DNA from: Mesaphorura yosii
Taxonomy: Eukaryota > Arthropoda > Collembola > Poduromorpha > Tullbergiidae
Length of the DNA: 64,000 bases
NCBI GenBank assembly: GCA_009869945.1
Contig: WIXG01000292.1
Span: 36,170-100,169, forward strand
Direction: 5' to 3'
The position numbers were made by a program, and so were the translations under genes. Within the stretch, counting starts at the first letter, position 1. Each line of letters begins with the position of its first letter. The notes under the pieces are model-generated. The model saw nothing but the letters and a program-made list of their open reading frames with translations, made no database searches and was not told the DNA's origin. Below, one piece after another: positions 22,301 to 32,488 of the stretch.

Positions 22301-25300
22301 GAACAAAGAATTCTCGAGTTTTATGCTGTGGATTCATGCATCTGGATTAAGAAAATTAAGATTAGAATCAGCAGCATTGGCGTACAAGAGTAATAAAACA
22401 GGTTGATGGACATTGTTGCTTTGCTTCTGCGTATTTACGTTAGCCAGTCGCCCATCCGTCCGTCCATACTTGGAGATAGGCACGGCGCTCAAAATGGAAG
22501 TGTGGAAGATCGAAGAACTGAGTCGAGATCTTTCACTTTTGCCGTCTACTTGACCGAGACGCAAAACACTCGAGTCGGTCCATCCCAAAGACAATACTCT
22601 CATAAATTAGGCAGCCTCCCGTCTCAACCTCAACCAAATCGCACGTGAAGCACGAATTTGCAGATTTCGCAAAATTTTGCATAAAATTTCCGTAAAATGC
22701 ACAGCACGCGAGTCAGCCTGAAGAGGCTCAGGTCCTAGCCTCAAGCCCGCTTAGCTTGGGTCGTCGTGATTATTGGCTCTTGTCCGAGTTGAGTCGAGTT
22801 AATGCGGCGCAAAGTTCGCAATTGCGCAATCTGGGAACAATAAACACACGTAACGCGTAACAATGCAGACGCAGTGATTACGACGACGCTGTTGATGGTG
22901 ATGAGTGCGATTATGATTATGTGAGTGCTTACACAAAGTCGACTATGAAGCGATTCAACGAACGACGTGATGGTGATGATTATGATGATGATGGTGGTCA
23001 TTTGGAAGCGTGGCGTGGCGTGGCGAGCCACAGCGTAGCGTAACATCGGGTCGAAGGATTTCGCACTCGCACTGTGCACTGGCCTTATACGGAGTTCATC
23101 ACTTTACGCTCGCATTCGCAAACATAATTCGATACAATTCACGACAGCGTGCAATGTGTTTGTATTTGCGACCGCGCACCGTATTTGTCCTTTCGTCCTT
23201 GAAGATGCGATACAAAAAATACGTAAGACTGCCGACTGCCTGTGCCTGCTGCATACCGTAGCCACGATACGTGAGTCGAGATTAGCGATTGTACCAAGCC
23301 AAGACCCAAGAGCATGAATGGCCAGGTCGGAGGAGTGGAAGCGGCCGTGCCGTGCCGTCTTGGGCTTAAGACAATATTTGTTCACATTCGCCATTCACAG
23401 AGCGGTGACGGCGAGTGTAAACAAAAGCGGCTAATATGCTTAATCTCGGATGCAGCTGGGATGAAGATGAAGAATGACTGCCTGACACGACATGACAGGA
23501 TTTCTCTCGCAGATCATTTGTCATGCACCGCCACGCTTTCTCAGTCGCAGAATGGTAGTCTTTGAACGATACGCTTGCTTGTCGTTATCATTATCATTAA
23601 GAGAGGTGACGGACGACCGAGTCGGAGAAAGGCCAAACAAGTTCGTCACTCTTTCGGCGGTCAGCAGTGACCAGCGCGACGGGTGCGACGCGCGCGCCGC
23701 TTCACCGCCAGTAACACAACAACGACAACGACACCGGCAATTAAGCTGTTGCCGTGATCATTGCCGTTTTAAGGCTTGCGAGAAGCTGTGAATTGGGGAA
23801 CGAGATCACAATCTCTCAAAATTGCAGATGAGAGCCCGTGTAGGCGGAAATTATCTGCCCGCTGCACTACATTAAAACTGTTCTCAATTAAAGAGCCCAT
23901 AATTCATTCATGAATCTCGATTTGGACACGCCAACGAGCGCGGCTGGTCGGAGCTAGGAAAGTCAGTCTTGAGGCTTGAGTGTTGGGTGCGGTGTAACTC
24001 GTTCGTTGGTCGTTATTTTGCAGATTCGAAGCGGGATTTCCTTGCCCTTATCGATGATCTCGCAATCTTAAGAGTCGAGACTCGAGGAGTATCGAGTCGA
24101 GTCAAATGATTTGCTAAACACGAGGCCGGCCATAAAAATGAGAATGAGACTGGAAGAAGACGATGGCGATGAGAATTCTAACGCTGCTTGCACACCTTCC
24201 CTTCGGCTGGAAAACTCACAGCACAGCGAGCAAAGCAACCGCAATTAAAAGAATTGGTAAATCACAAATGAAGATGGTAAATGGCAAATTGGCGTTTCAT
24301 TGCCAAACTTGAGGTTTTAGATTTTACGATTGAGGAAAATACTCGAGCCATTTTCTGCGTATCGCGGCGAGCCGCAGCCTTGTCCATGCCCATAAACATA
24401 AAAATGTGTGAAATTCACTCGTACAAATCCCATTACATTGTGAATTGCTAAATTGCTATGCTATGGTAATCGACGAGCGCGGACGCCAACGCAGTTCGCG
24501 ATGGCGATTCAGGCACGAGCAGGTTTCCATTTCATTTCATCGCATTGCATTGTTTTGAGCAGCAGCGTTCAGTTCAGCGTAAAATCCCGATCTTAATCGT
24601 CGAGCAAGCGTAATTCATTCTTATTGTCATCGGAGCCTCTTCTTCTTGCTGCCACTGTGAACGACACTGGGAACTTTGATCACAATCGCGCGCGGCTTCG
24701 TTTATCACTCCGCACATCGGCTCGCAGCGCAGGACAATTGCCACATTGTTTACACTCGTGCGTTGCGGCGACGCGCAGGAAACGCCATCACGCTTTCTCT
24801 CTTCTGCTTGAGCAATTGGCAACTGCGGGTCAAATCATCGTCAAATGCAGCACGGCACAATTATAGAAATCGAGTGCTAATTCTCGTGCTCATGTTGATG
24901 CTTGTCTCCTGCATTTTGCTCGCAGTTTCCGGGCTACGCTGCGGTGGTGAAATCCGAAATTGTATTATTACATGAGGCCGGCGAACCGCCGTTGCCGTCG
25001 GGCCACAAAGCCAATAATTTGGTTAACTAATTTGCCAGTAAATTTGCCACTCTGCCAAATTGTGATTGCAATTGCATAACACTGTTGCGCTGCACGCATG
25101 AATGCACGTCACGTCTCACGTGCACGTACGCTCTTTAGTTTTAGTCTTAACATCTTCAAACATTCAAACTCGAGACTCGTGCGTGCCACAACTTTCTATA
25201 TCAAATTGCACTGCAGCCTGCAGGCGAGCTCCTAATCACAATTAATGACGCTCTGCTTTGCCACGCCGAGCCGCAAAATGCATCAACTGCTAAAATGCTA

Positions 25301-26686
25301 AATGCTGTAATACCTAATAGACTAAAGAAGCAAAAATGCATGCCACGCACAAGTGAAACTTGATTCAAGTGTAGTTTGATTAGTACTAATTTCTATTGCT
25401 CATAATAATGCGAGGACCATGTGGATTGTGGAATGCGAAGACGCCCGAGATTGTGAAATCGCAGTCTCACTCTTCTTTCATGTGTCACGTCTCAGCTACC
25501 GCCACCGCTCAAGGCCGAACAGGCAATAAACACATGCGAGATTTGCAAATTCGCGATTACGGCGAATTACGAGCAAATTGGTATTATGATTTAAGATGTG
25601 CCACTTCTCTTCGCATAAGCTAAAAAGCCGACTATCGAATGCCGAAACTCTACTCGAAAAGACTGCATGCGTTGCAAAATTCGTCATAGTCCTGAATCCT
25701 CCAATTTGCCAACAGCAAATAATGAGCGCCTGGCTTGCCCAGCGCCTTGTGGAGTCCGTATAAGGAACTTTGTACACGCGCGGTCGCCTTGCATGTTGCC
25801 TTCGGCTCACAAACACAAATATGAAGTGACCGTCAGGGCCAGGCCTCTCAATGAAGCTGAGACTGAGATTTCTTTTGATTACTCAATCAATCAAAGCATC
25901 GATGCAGCTGATTACGATCACTAAAGCCAATTTGCCAATTGTCCATTGCCGTTACGCAAACAATCACGAGACGAGAACGAGAAGGAGCGGAGCCAGCTCA
26001 ACAAACTTAATTCTTAGGTGCTATTTGTTAATTCTGAATTGGCCTACCTCCCGCTCTCAGCGCTCAACAGTTTGACGAGTCCAGTCGCTTCGTTCTGTTT
26101 ATCCAAGGCGAAGGCGATCGAAGATCCGAGCTCAGCAGATGCAAAATCCGCCGGCTTTCGTGCGGAATGAATGTAGAATTTGCACGATGAATTATACCAG
26201 AGGGCAAAGATACAATTTCCAGAGTCAATCTTCAAAGAATAGCGAGCCAGGCCAAAATTCGGAAGATCGCCAGTCGCCAGACGATAAACCCACGAGTGAC
26301 GAGAAGCTGAGCCGAAGCGATGCGTCTCCCTTGAGTTGAAGCACAAGACTGACCGGAGATCACAGCCACAGGACAGAAAAGCGATAGCAAGACACACAGG
26401 TGGATGGATGTGTATTGTTGAATGAAAGGAAGAGCGCTGTGCACCTGCTGCCGTACAACGTCCCATGCCGCAATATTACCGATTGGGATGATGATGACAC
26501 TAAGTGCGTATAAGACATGAGAAAACAAACGTTAAGACAAGCCACAGCAGCAGTCGAAGGACGAGATTTTCAAACAATGAGAGATATTATTCAATAATGT
26601 CAGGTTAGTAAGAAATTAGTAAAGTTAGTAAATAAATTAGTGCATGGGACAAGAACAAAATATCGTTAACTTAAACTCCACTGCCC
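19380..26686. other. 7.3-kb region without a supported gene
   Basis: No ORF in it looks like a real exon; they are short, without homology and without splice context. The sequence is rich in short simple motifs: repeated TGCAT/GCATT words, GA/TC runs, a GATGAT-type microsatellite near 22965-22995, and a GGCCGGCC palindrome near 19980. It lies upstream of both the low-complexity protein gene (minus) and the small secreted protein gene (plus), so long 5' introns, UTRs or regulatory DNA are likely. Confidence 0.5.
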
Positions 26687-26695
26687 ACCTCTGAA

Positions 26696-26731
26696 TATAA
26701 AATCGCTTTATTTCCTGGACTCGACATCAGA
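26696..26731 (+). promoter_or_regulatory. TATA box and initiator
   Basis: TATAAAAT at 26696-26703 is followed by an arthropod-type initiator, TCAGA, with its A at 26729, 33 bp after the TATA start. It fits transcription of the secreted-protein ORF beginning 58 bp further on. Confidence 0.65.
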
Positions 26732-26786
26732 CCGCGTTTCTTCCTGTTTGAAAGTACAAACGCTCAGTACAAATCCCAAACTCAAA

Positions 26787-27215
26787 ATGAGACGCGCCGT
26801 ATGCTCCGCGGCAGCCCTACTGCTCATCTTCACGCTCGCCTCCGTGTTCATGGACGAGACGTCGGGAGTGTGCGCCCAGCACTATGAGTGGAACAGGTGT
26901 GACTGTCAATGTGGTGGGGAGACGAATGGACACTGTCACTGGGCATGGGAACACAGCCTTCATGGTGTCTACTGTTGCAACGGGAGTATCACTGGGTCTG
27001 CTTTCGATGGGCTCGAGGAGGATGTCCATTTCCGGCGTGCCACGGCAATTAAACTGGACAAGGCGCAGGCCCCGAGGCAGCCATGTTGCAAAGGAGTACA
27101 AATGCACCATGTTCGCATACGCGAACTCAGACGCAGCAGCGAGGCTCGCCTTCCATTACAATGTTCTGCCCCGGCCCTCGTCAGAACGCGGATCGTGGGT
27201 GATCTTTTACAATAA
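26787..27215 (+). CDS. Small Cys-rich secreted protein, unrecognised
   Basis: ORF of 142 residues from the ATG at 26787. It opens with a clear signal peptide (MRRAVCSAAALLLIFTLASV, cleavage probably after GVCA). The mature part is rich in Cys in its first half (RCDCQCGG, GHCHW, YCCNGS) and basic in the second. The stop codon overlaps an AATAAA poly(A) signal. A second forward frame is also open across the same stretch (26884 to about 27297) and reads equally well, so a frameshift relative to the ancestral gene, or a pseudogene, is possible. Family not recognised. Confidence 0.45.
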   Translation: MRRAVCSAAALLLIFTLASVFMDETSGVCAQHYEWNRCDCQCGGETNGHCHWAWEHSLHGVYCCNGSITGSAFDGLEEDVHFRRATAIKLDKAQAPRQPCCKGVQMHHVRIRELRRSSEARLPLQCSAPALVRTRIVGDLLQ

Positions 27216-27716
27216 AATACACTTATTATATCTCTCACCGCAAATGTACTTTAATCCTCATCACAGAAAATGTACTGCATTTCTCCACAAAAAATAAATT
27301 TTGTCTCCCCATAAAATCCACTTTTCTCATTAAAAAGCTATATTTAGCCACTGACATGACTCACTGGACGAAAGTACAGCGAGTAGAGCAAAAAGGCGTA
27401 GCGACTACTGCCAAGAAGGCGCTTTTGGCTCAATAAATATATATCTTTATGACCAATGTCAAATAATGTGGTCAATTTTTAAAATGCGGTCAAGTTGGAT
27501 TTTGTAACGGTCAAAGAATCTTTTTGGGGAGAAAGTAAGTATATCTGCGGAGTGGTGAATTTGCGGAGGAATTTCAGTACTTTTGAGGTGGCTTAAAATA
27601 CGAGCCAATAAAATATCTCAAATTCCTTGTGCATTGTGTAAAAATTGGCCACCCCGCCCGCGAAATAAAAACCGACGTGAGTTGTCTTTGCAAATTTATT
27701 AGCCCTCATCAATTAT
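27216..27716. other. Intergenic, no feature seen
   Basis: AT-rich spacer between the converging 3' ends of the secreted protein ORF and the aminopeptidase. Confidence 0.45.
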
Positions 27717-28936
27717 TTACATTGTGGACAACCCGAGCTCGACCGAGTGCGCCACGGCGAGAATGGCAAACTCAAGCATATGATCAAAGTCAACGATCGC
27801 CATCGTATCACGCTCAGTGTGAATCGCAGGGTGGTAGCTGATTTCAACGGGCATTGCGGGACGGGACGCAGTGTAGCCGGCCCTGTACCACGACGCGTGG
27901 TCCGAACACCCGTAACCACACTCGCGGTTCGTCCAGCTGAACGAGCAGTACTCGTCGATGATACGACGCAAGAAATCGTTCGCACCCGCGTCCGTGAAAT
28001 CGGTAACTATTCCAATCTGGCGTGTCCCCACGGAGTAACCCACGACGTCAAACTGCATCATGCTGACCATGTCCACGCCACGAGCGTTGTAGTCATTCGC
28101 AATTTGCTGTGAGCCCAGAAGGCCCACCTCCTCCGCAGCGTACCACTGGAACTCCAGCGTGCGACGGGGGACGAACCCAGACTCGAGGATGGCACGCAGG
28201 GTTTCCAAAAGCACCGCGCAACCTGAACCGTCGTCATCCGCGCCGGGGGCTTGTCCAGTCACCGGCGACTCTTTGTTGATGGAGTCCTGATGTGCGCCGA
28301 GTACGAGGACCTGCTCACCCTGCACGGGGTCAGACCCTTGAATACGGGCTACGACACTGTTCTGGGGCCATGAGTGGGTCACAGCGTGCACAGACACGAA
28401 GCCCGTGTACCCGTTCGCCACCCCCTCGTCGACCACGGCGTGGACTTGAGCCTGCAGCCACTCGGAGGACTGGCGCCCCGTTGTTGTGTTGTAGTATCTG
28501 TTGTGGAAGGTGCTGAACTCCTCCAAGAACGCCTCCATATGGGCGGTGGAGAGGCGGGGTTTGATTTGGGCTACTACACGCTGGTAGAAGAGGGAGGGTG
28601 GGAATTCTGTGGGACAAAAGCATAGAGCGTGCTGAACCAGGGAGCAACGCCAGGTCATGGTTTAAGGGTCACATGGACAAGCTAACCGAATCCGGCCGTG
28701 GGGTGATTTACGACAGGTGCTTGAGGGTAGTCCGTGATGTCCATGAAGTGGAGCAGGTCCTCATGGATCAGCTGCTCGATCTCGATCTCCGTCATCCACG
28801 TACCCTGATCTCCCTCGCTCACCTGGATCAGACGCTTTCCGGCCACCACTTGCTGCTCAAATGAGTCCTGCTGCTGGCGCACTGCGGCCAGAGCCAAGGC
28901 CACAAGGGCAAGGAGGAGCGACATGCGTGCAAACAT
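27717..28936 (-). CDS. Secreted M28 family zinc aminopeptidase
   Basis: Leucine-aminopeptidase-like metallopeptidase of family M28. Exons 28936-28687 and 28606-27717 give 379 residues. A signal peptide is present (MSLLLALVALALAAV), then a propeptide-like segment, then the catalytic domain. All five zinc ligands are visible: His in VLGAHQDS, Asp in GADDDGSG, Glu in AAEEVGLLGSQ, Asp in MQFDVVG and His in ISYHPAIHTERDT. Four Cys late in the domain (EYCSF, NRECGYGCSD) could form disulfides. It would act outside the cell, for example in gut digestion. The motif spacing is that of secreted bacterial and fungal leucine aminopeptidases. Confidence 0.88.
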
Positions 28937-29012
28937 TTTGAAACTTTTGTGTAGTGTGGTGACTGCTACGCTGGAGGAGCAAGTCGTCTGGAGTGGCAGC
29001 TGCGGGCGCCTG

Positions 29013-29020
29013 TTTTATAA
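29013..29020 (-). promoter_or_regulatory. TATA box of the aminopeptidase gene
   Basis: TTATAAAA on the minus strand, about 77 bp before the ATG at 28936, leaving a 5' UTR of roughly 45 bp. Confidence 0.55.
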
Positions 29021-30003
29021 CCTTCGTACTGCGAATGCGAATGTGCACAAAGGGTCTAAGCGAGTGACATGTCGAACCCATTGATCTTCGTCATTTGTCA
29101 GTGCCTCGTATCAGTGCCATTGCCTCAAGTGTTGTAACTGAGATTGATCAGTGTTTAATGATAAGGGTCATGATTTATAATTTCTTTGTTCCATAATTTA
29201 TAATTCAATAATTTCATTCACCGTTTAATCTTTTAATCATTTACTTAATCTTTTAATTTTACATTTCGAGTCCAGTTTTCCTCGCACGCGTGCGCGTGCT
29301 TGCTCTCATTGTGTAATTTTCAGCACGCGTGCATTCATTCTATTCTCGTCGTTTCTTGTACATTTCGCGAACTGACCACTGTCCTCTAGTCAGAACGGTA
29401 TTTCCAGTCGTACATTTGACTGCCGGTCGTCATGCCGCCACTGCCAGTGACGTCATTGCTCGTGCTCTCCGTTCTGCTCGTGTGCCTAGCGTCAAGAAGC
29501 TATTTCTGTTGGATGTTCGAGTGTGGCAGAATGGTCTCACGTTGCTGCCTTGGAAGCAAGGGAAGTGTTCGGGTGGGACTTGACATTTGCGACGTCCCAC
29601 CCACAGAAATACTAACCAAGAATTTTTGTTCAGTAATTCTGTGGTCCCACTTTTCTTCGACGTCCGTCTGCCCTGACCGTGCTGCTGGTGATGTCGTTAC
29701 CAAGACGACCCGCAAATATGAGTTCCTGGCTCAGCGCTTACATTTTGTGCCCGTCACTGTAGAGACGTGGTAGCCGAATGGACTACGTTTAGTGCGACAT
29801 ACTTCTTCTAGTTCTATTCATATTCTTCGGTTCGCTCATTTGTTCGAAGTTCAGACGTCATGTGATGTGAAGTCATGCCGTCATGTGATATCATTTTGGT
29901 GTAGTGATGTCTTTTTGGGCGAGCGTAAGCGAAGTCCTAATACTCGACAAGAATCGATTTTTGTGCAGGTCATAACTTTGATACCATTGCTCCGATCGAC
30001 CTC
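29021..30003. other. Intergenic with one weak ORF
   Basis: A plus-strand ORF at 29432-29773 (113 residues) starts with a signal-like segment (MPPLPVTSLLVLSVLLVCLA) and holds several Cys, but has no other support. Alternating purine-pyrimidine CGCACGCGTGCGCG sequence lies near 29284. The rest is AT-rich. Confidence 0.3.
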
Positions 30004-30053
30004 AAAGGACCTTATTCAGCCCTGTACGAATTTGGGCTACACGTTATATGCGA
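30004..30053 (+). repeat. Relic of the foldback repeat found at 9021-9275
   Basis: The block AAAGGACCTTATTCAG...TTTGGGCTACACG matches the inverse of 9232-9276 over about 44 bp with roughly three differences. This shows the foldback family is dispersed. Confidence 0.7.
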
Positions 30054-30510
30054 CTAGGATTCGAGAAAAGCAGGAATCCAGGCTTTTTCATACAACAGGG
30101 CCTTTTATTCTTTTGGTGAGAGGACTGGGAAAGTCAGTCCCAAAACTAAAACAAAGGTATTCGTTTACCCCTCCCCCCTCCCAAAACCTGTCAGTACACT
30201 TTTCTCCGTTGCTATGGGAGATATTGAAAAAATGACCGAAACAAAAAAATCGCATTTCCGGCCTAGATTTGTACGCAAAAACGATTTTTGAAAAATTTTG
30301 AATTTTTGGTCCAGTTTTGAATGTTTGAAAGTTTGTTTTTGGAATAGCTCCCAAACTAAAAACATTTATCATAACTTTTTTTAAATTATAAAAGATCACA
30401 TTTTTCTACAACTTTTGATGCCCTAACTTTGAAGATCCCAAAGGCCAATTTTGAGATATACGCTTCCAAAGTTTGTGTTTTTCGGAGACAGTTTGGCATA
30501 GACAAAAGGG

Positions 30511-30591
30511 GGGTTCGGGGGGTCTCCCCCGATATTTTAAGCCTTAGTACATGCGGGGGGGGGGTCGGGGGGTCTCCCCCCGATACATTAA
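30511..30591 (+). repeat. Two tandem G/C-run palindromes
   Basis: Two copies of the motif GGTTCGGGGGGTCTCCCCCG (30511) and GGTCGGGGGGTCTCCCCCCG (30562) about 50 bp apart, each followed by GATA and an A/T-rich tail. A third, altered copy is at 31451-31480 (GGTGTTCGGGGGGTTTCCTC). G runs of 6-10 could form unusual structures. Confidence 0.7.
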
Positions 30592-30702
30592 AAAATATAG
30601 GCGACATGGCTCAACGTAGACGACATGAATACATAGAAACCCAACCTCGCCTGAATGGAGCGTTTGCGCGAAGAGGCTGGAACAGCCACTCAAAACGTGT
30701 AA

Positions 30703-31607
30703 ATAAAAAGCATTCCGTGGGAAAACTATTCCTTTGGTGAGGTGCCTTCAAAAGTAAGAAATAAATTCCCCCACACCCCTCCCTCTCACCATCCGACTCC
30801 CATTTGAATTTGAAGCCGCTTAGCTCGTACATTTGCCTGCTTTACTTATTGCTTTGCTTACGTTTACTTCACTGCTAAAATTCCTCATAGTGGCCTTAAT
30901 AGAATTGTTAGTTTAATTAAATAGTGTTAGATTACATCCTTGAATTCTGATCTTGTCTTGATATCTTAATTATCATCTCGCATGGAATTTAGTCTTGCCT
31001 TGTATCCTTTAAATACCATTCTACCGTTAAATTACCATTACCATTCATTTAGTTGGAGTATAAATGCTTAAATGTACATAATGCATGAGACCAGGACAGA
31101 CCTCCACGGCCTGACAAGACAAGATACTACAGTGTACCACCTCCGACGTGGGGGAGATGAGGTGTTAGGGGCAACATCCTGTTCAGGATTGTACCAGAAA
31201 GAGGAGAAAATTCATAGGCACCATGGAGATATTGGAACGGCATAATATCTGTATTTGAATTTTTTGATTCCAGAATTGTATGATTTTTAAGTTCTTACAA
31301 GACATTAATAGATTGCTTTGTATCCAGTCGCACTAATAAATTGTGATTCGCCTTGACAGCGACACCGCCCACAATGTCCCCCATTCAGAGTTTACTTGCA
31401 TGTTCCACACAATTTAAGTAGACCCGTCTGGCAAAATACGTTTAAGCACAGGGTGTTCGGGGGGTTTCCTCCCGATTTAAATAATATATTTCGGCGAAAA
31501 ATTCCAATGGGAGTCGGATGGTGAGAGGGAGGGGTGTGGGGGAATTTATTTCTTACTTTTGAAGGCGCCTCACCAAAGGAATAGTTTTCCCACGGAATGC
31601 TTTTTAT
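30703..31607. repeat. Long inverted repeat with about 100-bp arms
   Basis: The left arm (30703-30804, starting ATAAAAAGCATTCCGTGGGA) and the right arm (31507-31607) are inverse copies differing at about one base (GAGGTGCC against GAGGCGCC). They enclose about 700 bp without an ORF. The near identity suggests a recent foldback element or inverted duplication. No flanking target duplication was found by eye. Confidence 0.8.
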
Positions 31608-31803
31608 CTTAGCTCGTAAACCGCATATCTCTGATTCTTTCTTTATTAGTCATGTTGTCATTGATTTCATTTTGCATCGTTTGCATAATCATAATTAAAA
31701 TCAAGATCGCAGAGACTTGAACCAGAATTTGACTTACACTCTTCTTACTCCTTACCTACAGATAACGTAACATGAGATACCGTAACGACAACGGTCGCCG
31801 CAG

Positions 31804-31831
31804 GGGGCAGAGCGTCGCGTCGCTCTGCCCC
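31804..31831. repeat. Short perfect hairpin
   Basis: GGGGCAGAGCG and its exact inverse CGCTCTGCCCC enclose a 6-base loop (TCGCGT). A TTTTTTG run follows soon after, but nothing else supports a terminator or RNA gene. Confidence 0.6.
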
Positions 31832-32488
31832 GCTGTCGCTTTTTTGTGCTTAGGTATTTATTACTTGGTTGCATTGCATTGCTGATTGTTGCTTGTCGCT
31901 GCTGCACCTGCCTTTGCTTGCCTTGCCGTGGTAATCTGTCGAAGTCGCAGCCGCTGGAGCCAATGTCAATTTCAATTTCAGGGGTCTGGGTACAAGAATA
32001 GCTGACAACCCGGGTCTTGAGGAGTGGGCGCGGGCGTTCGTCGAGGTTTATAGCACAGTAGCCGATGGCAGGGCCAGCCGGTCAGGAGCACAGGGCAGGA
32101 TGATTTTCTTTGCGGTTGGTATGGCTATGGTTATGATTGGGCTGGGTTGATTGTTGATGTTTGATATGTGTGGCGACATAACTTGTATTTAGATTTAGTA
32201 ATGTAATAAATATGAACTCTTTTTGCTGACGACGCGACTCGTCGACTCTTAACAACAATTTGGGTCTCGGTCCAAGAAAAGCGGATCACGGCACTCCAGA
32301 TGGCCAAAGATAATACATGACACGGTACACGGTAGTTGGATTTCGGTTTCTGGGAGCATGGAGCGGTAATTCGCAGTGGTAGATTAGCGTAGTAGAAGTA
32401 GTAGAACAATGTTAACGATAGCATTAGTAATTAGAGTACGATGGTACAGATACAGTAACAGAGTTAACAGACGTAAAGTTTATATGTA

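Noticed and set aside
26044-26466. 140-residue minus-strand ORF
   Set aside because: No recognisable domain, no promoter or splice support; codon pattern looks random.
31804-31831. Hairpin as a terminator or RNA gene
   Set aside because: Perfect stem, but no adjacent gene ends there and a Pol II genome would not use it; kept only as a short inverted repeat.
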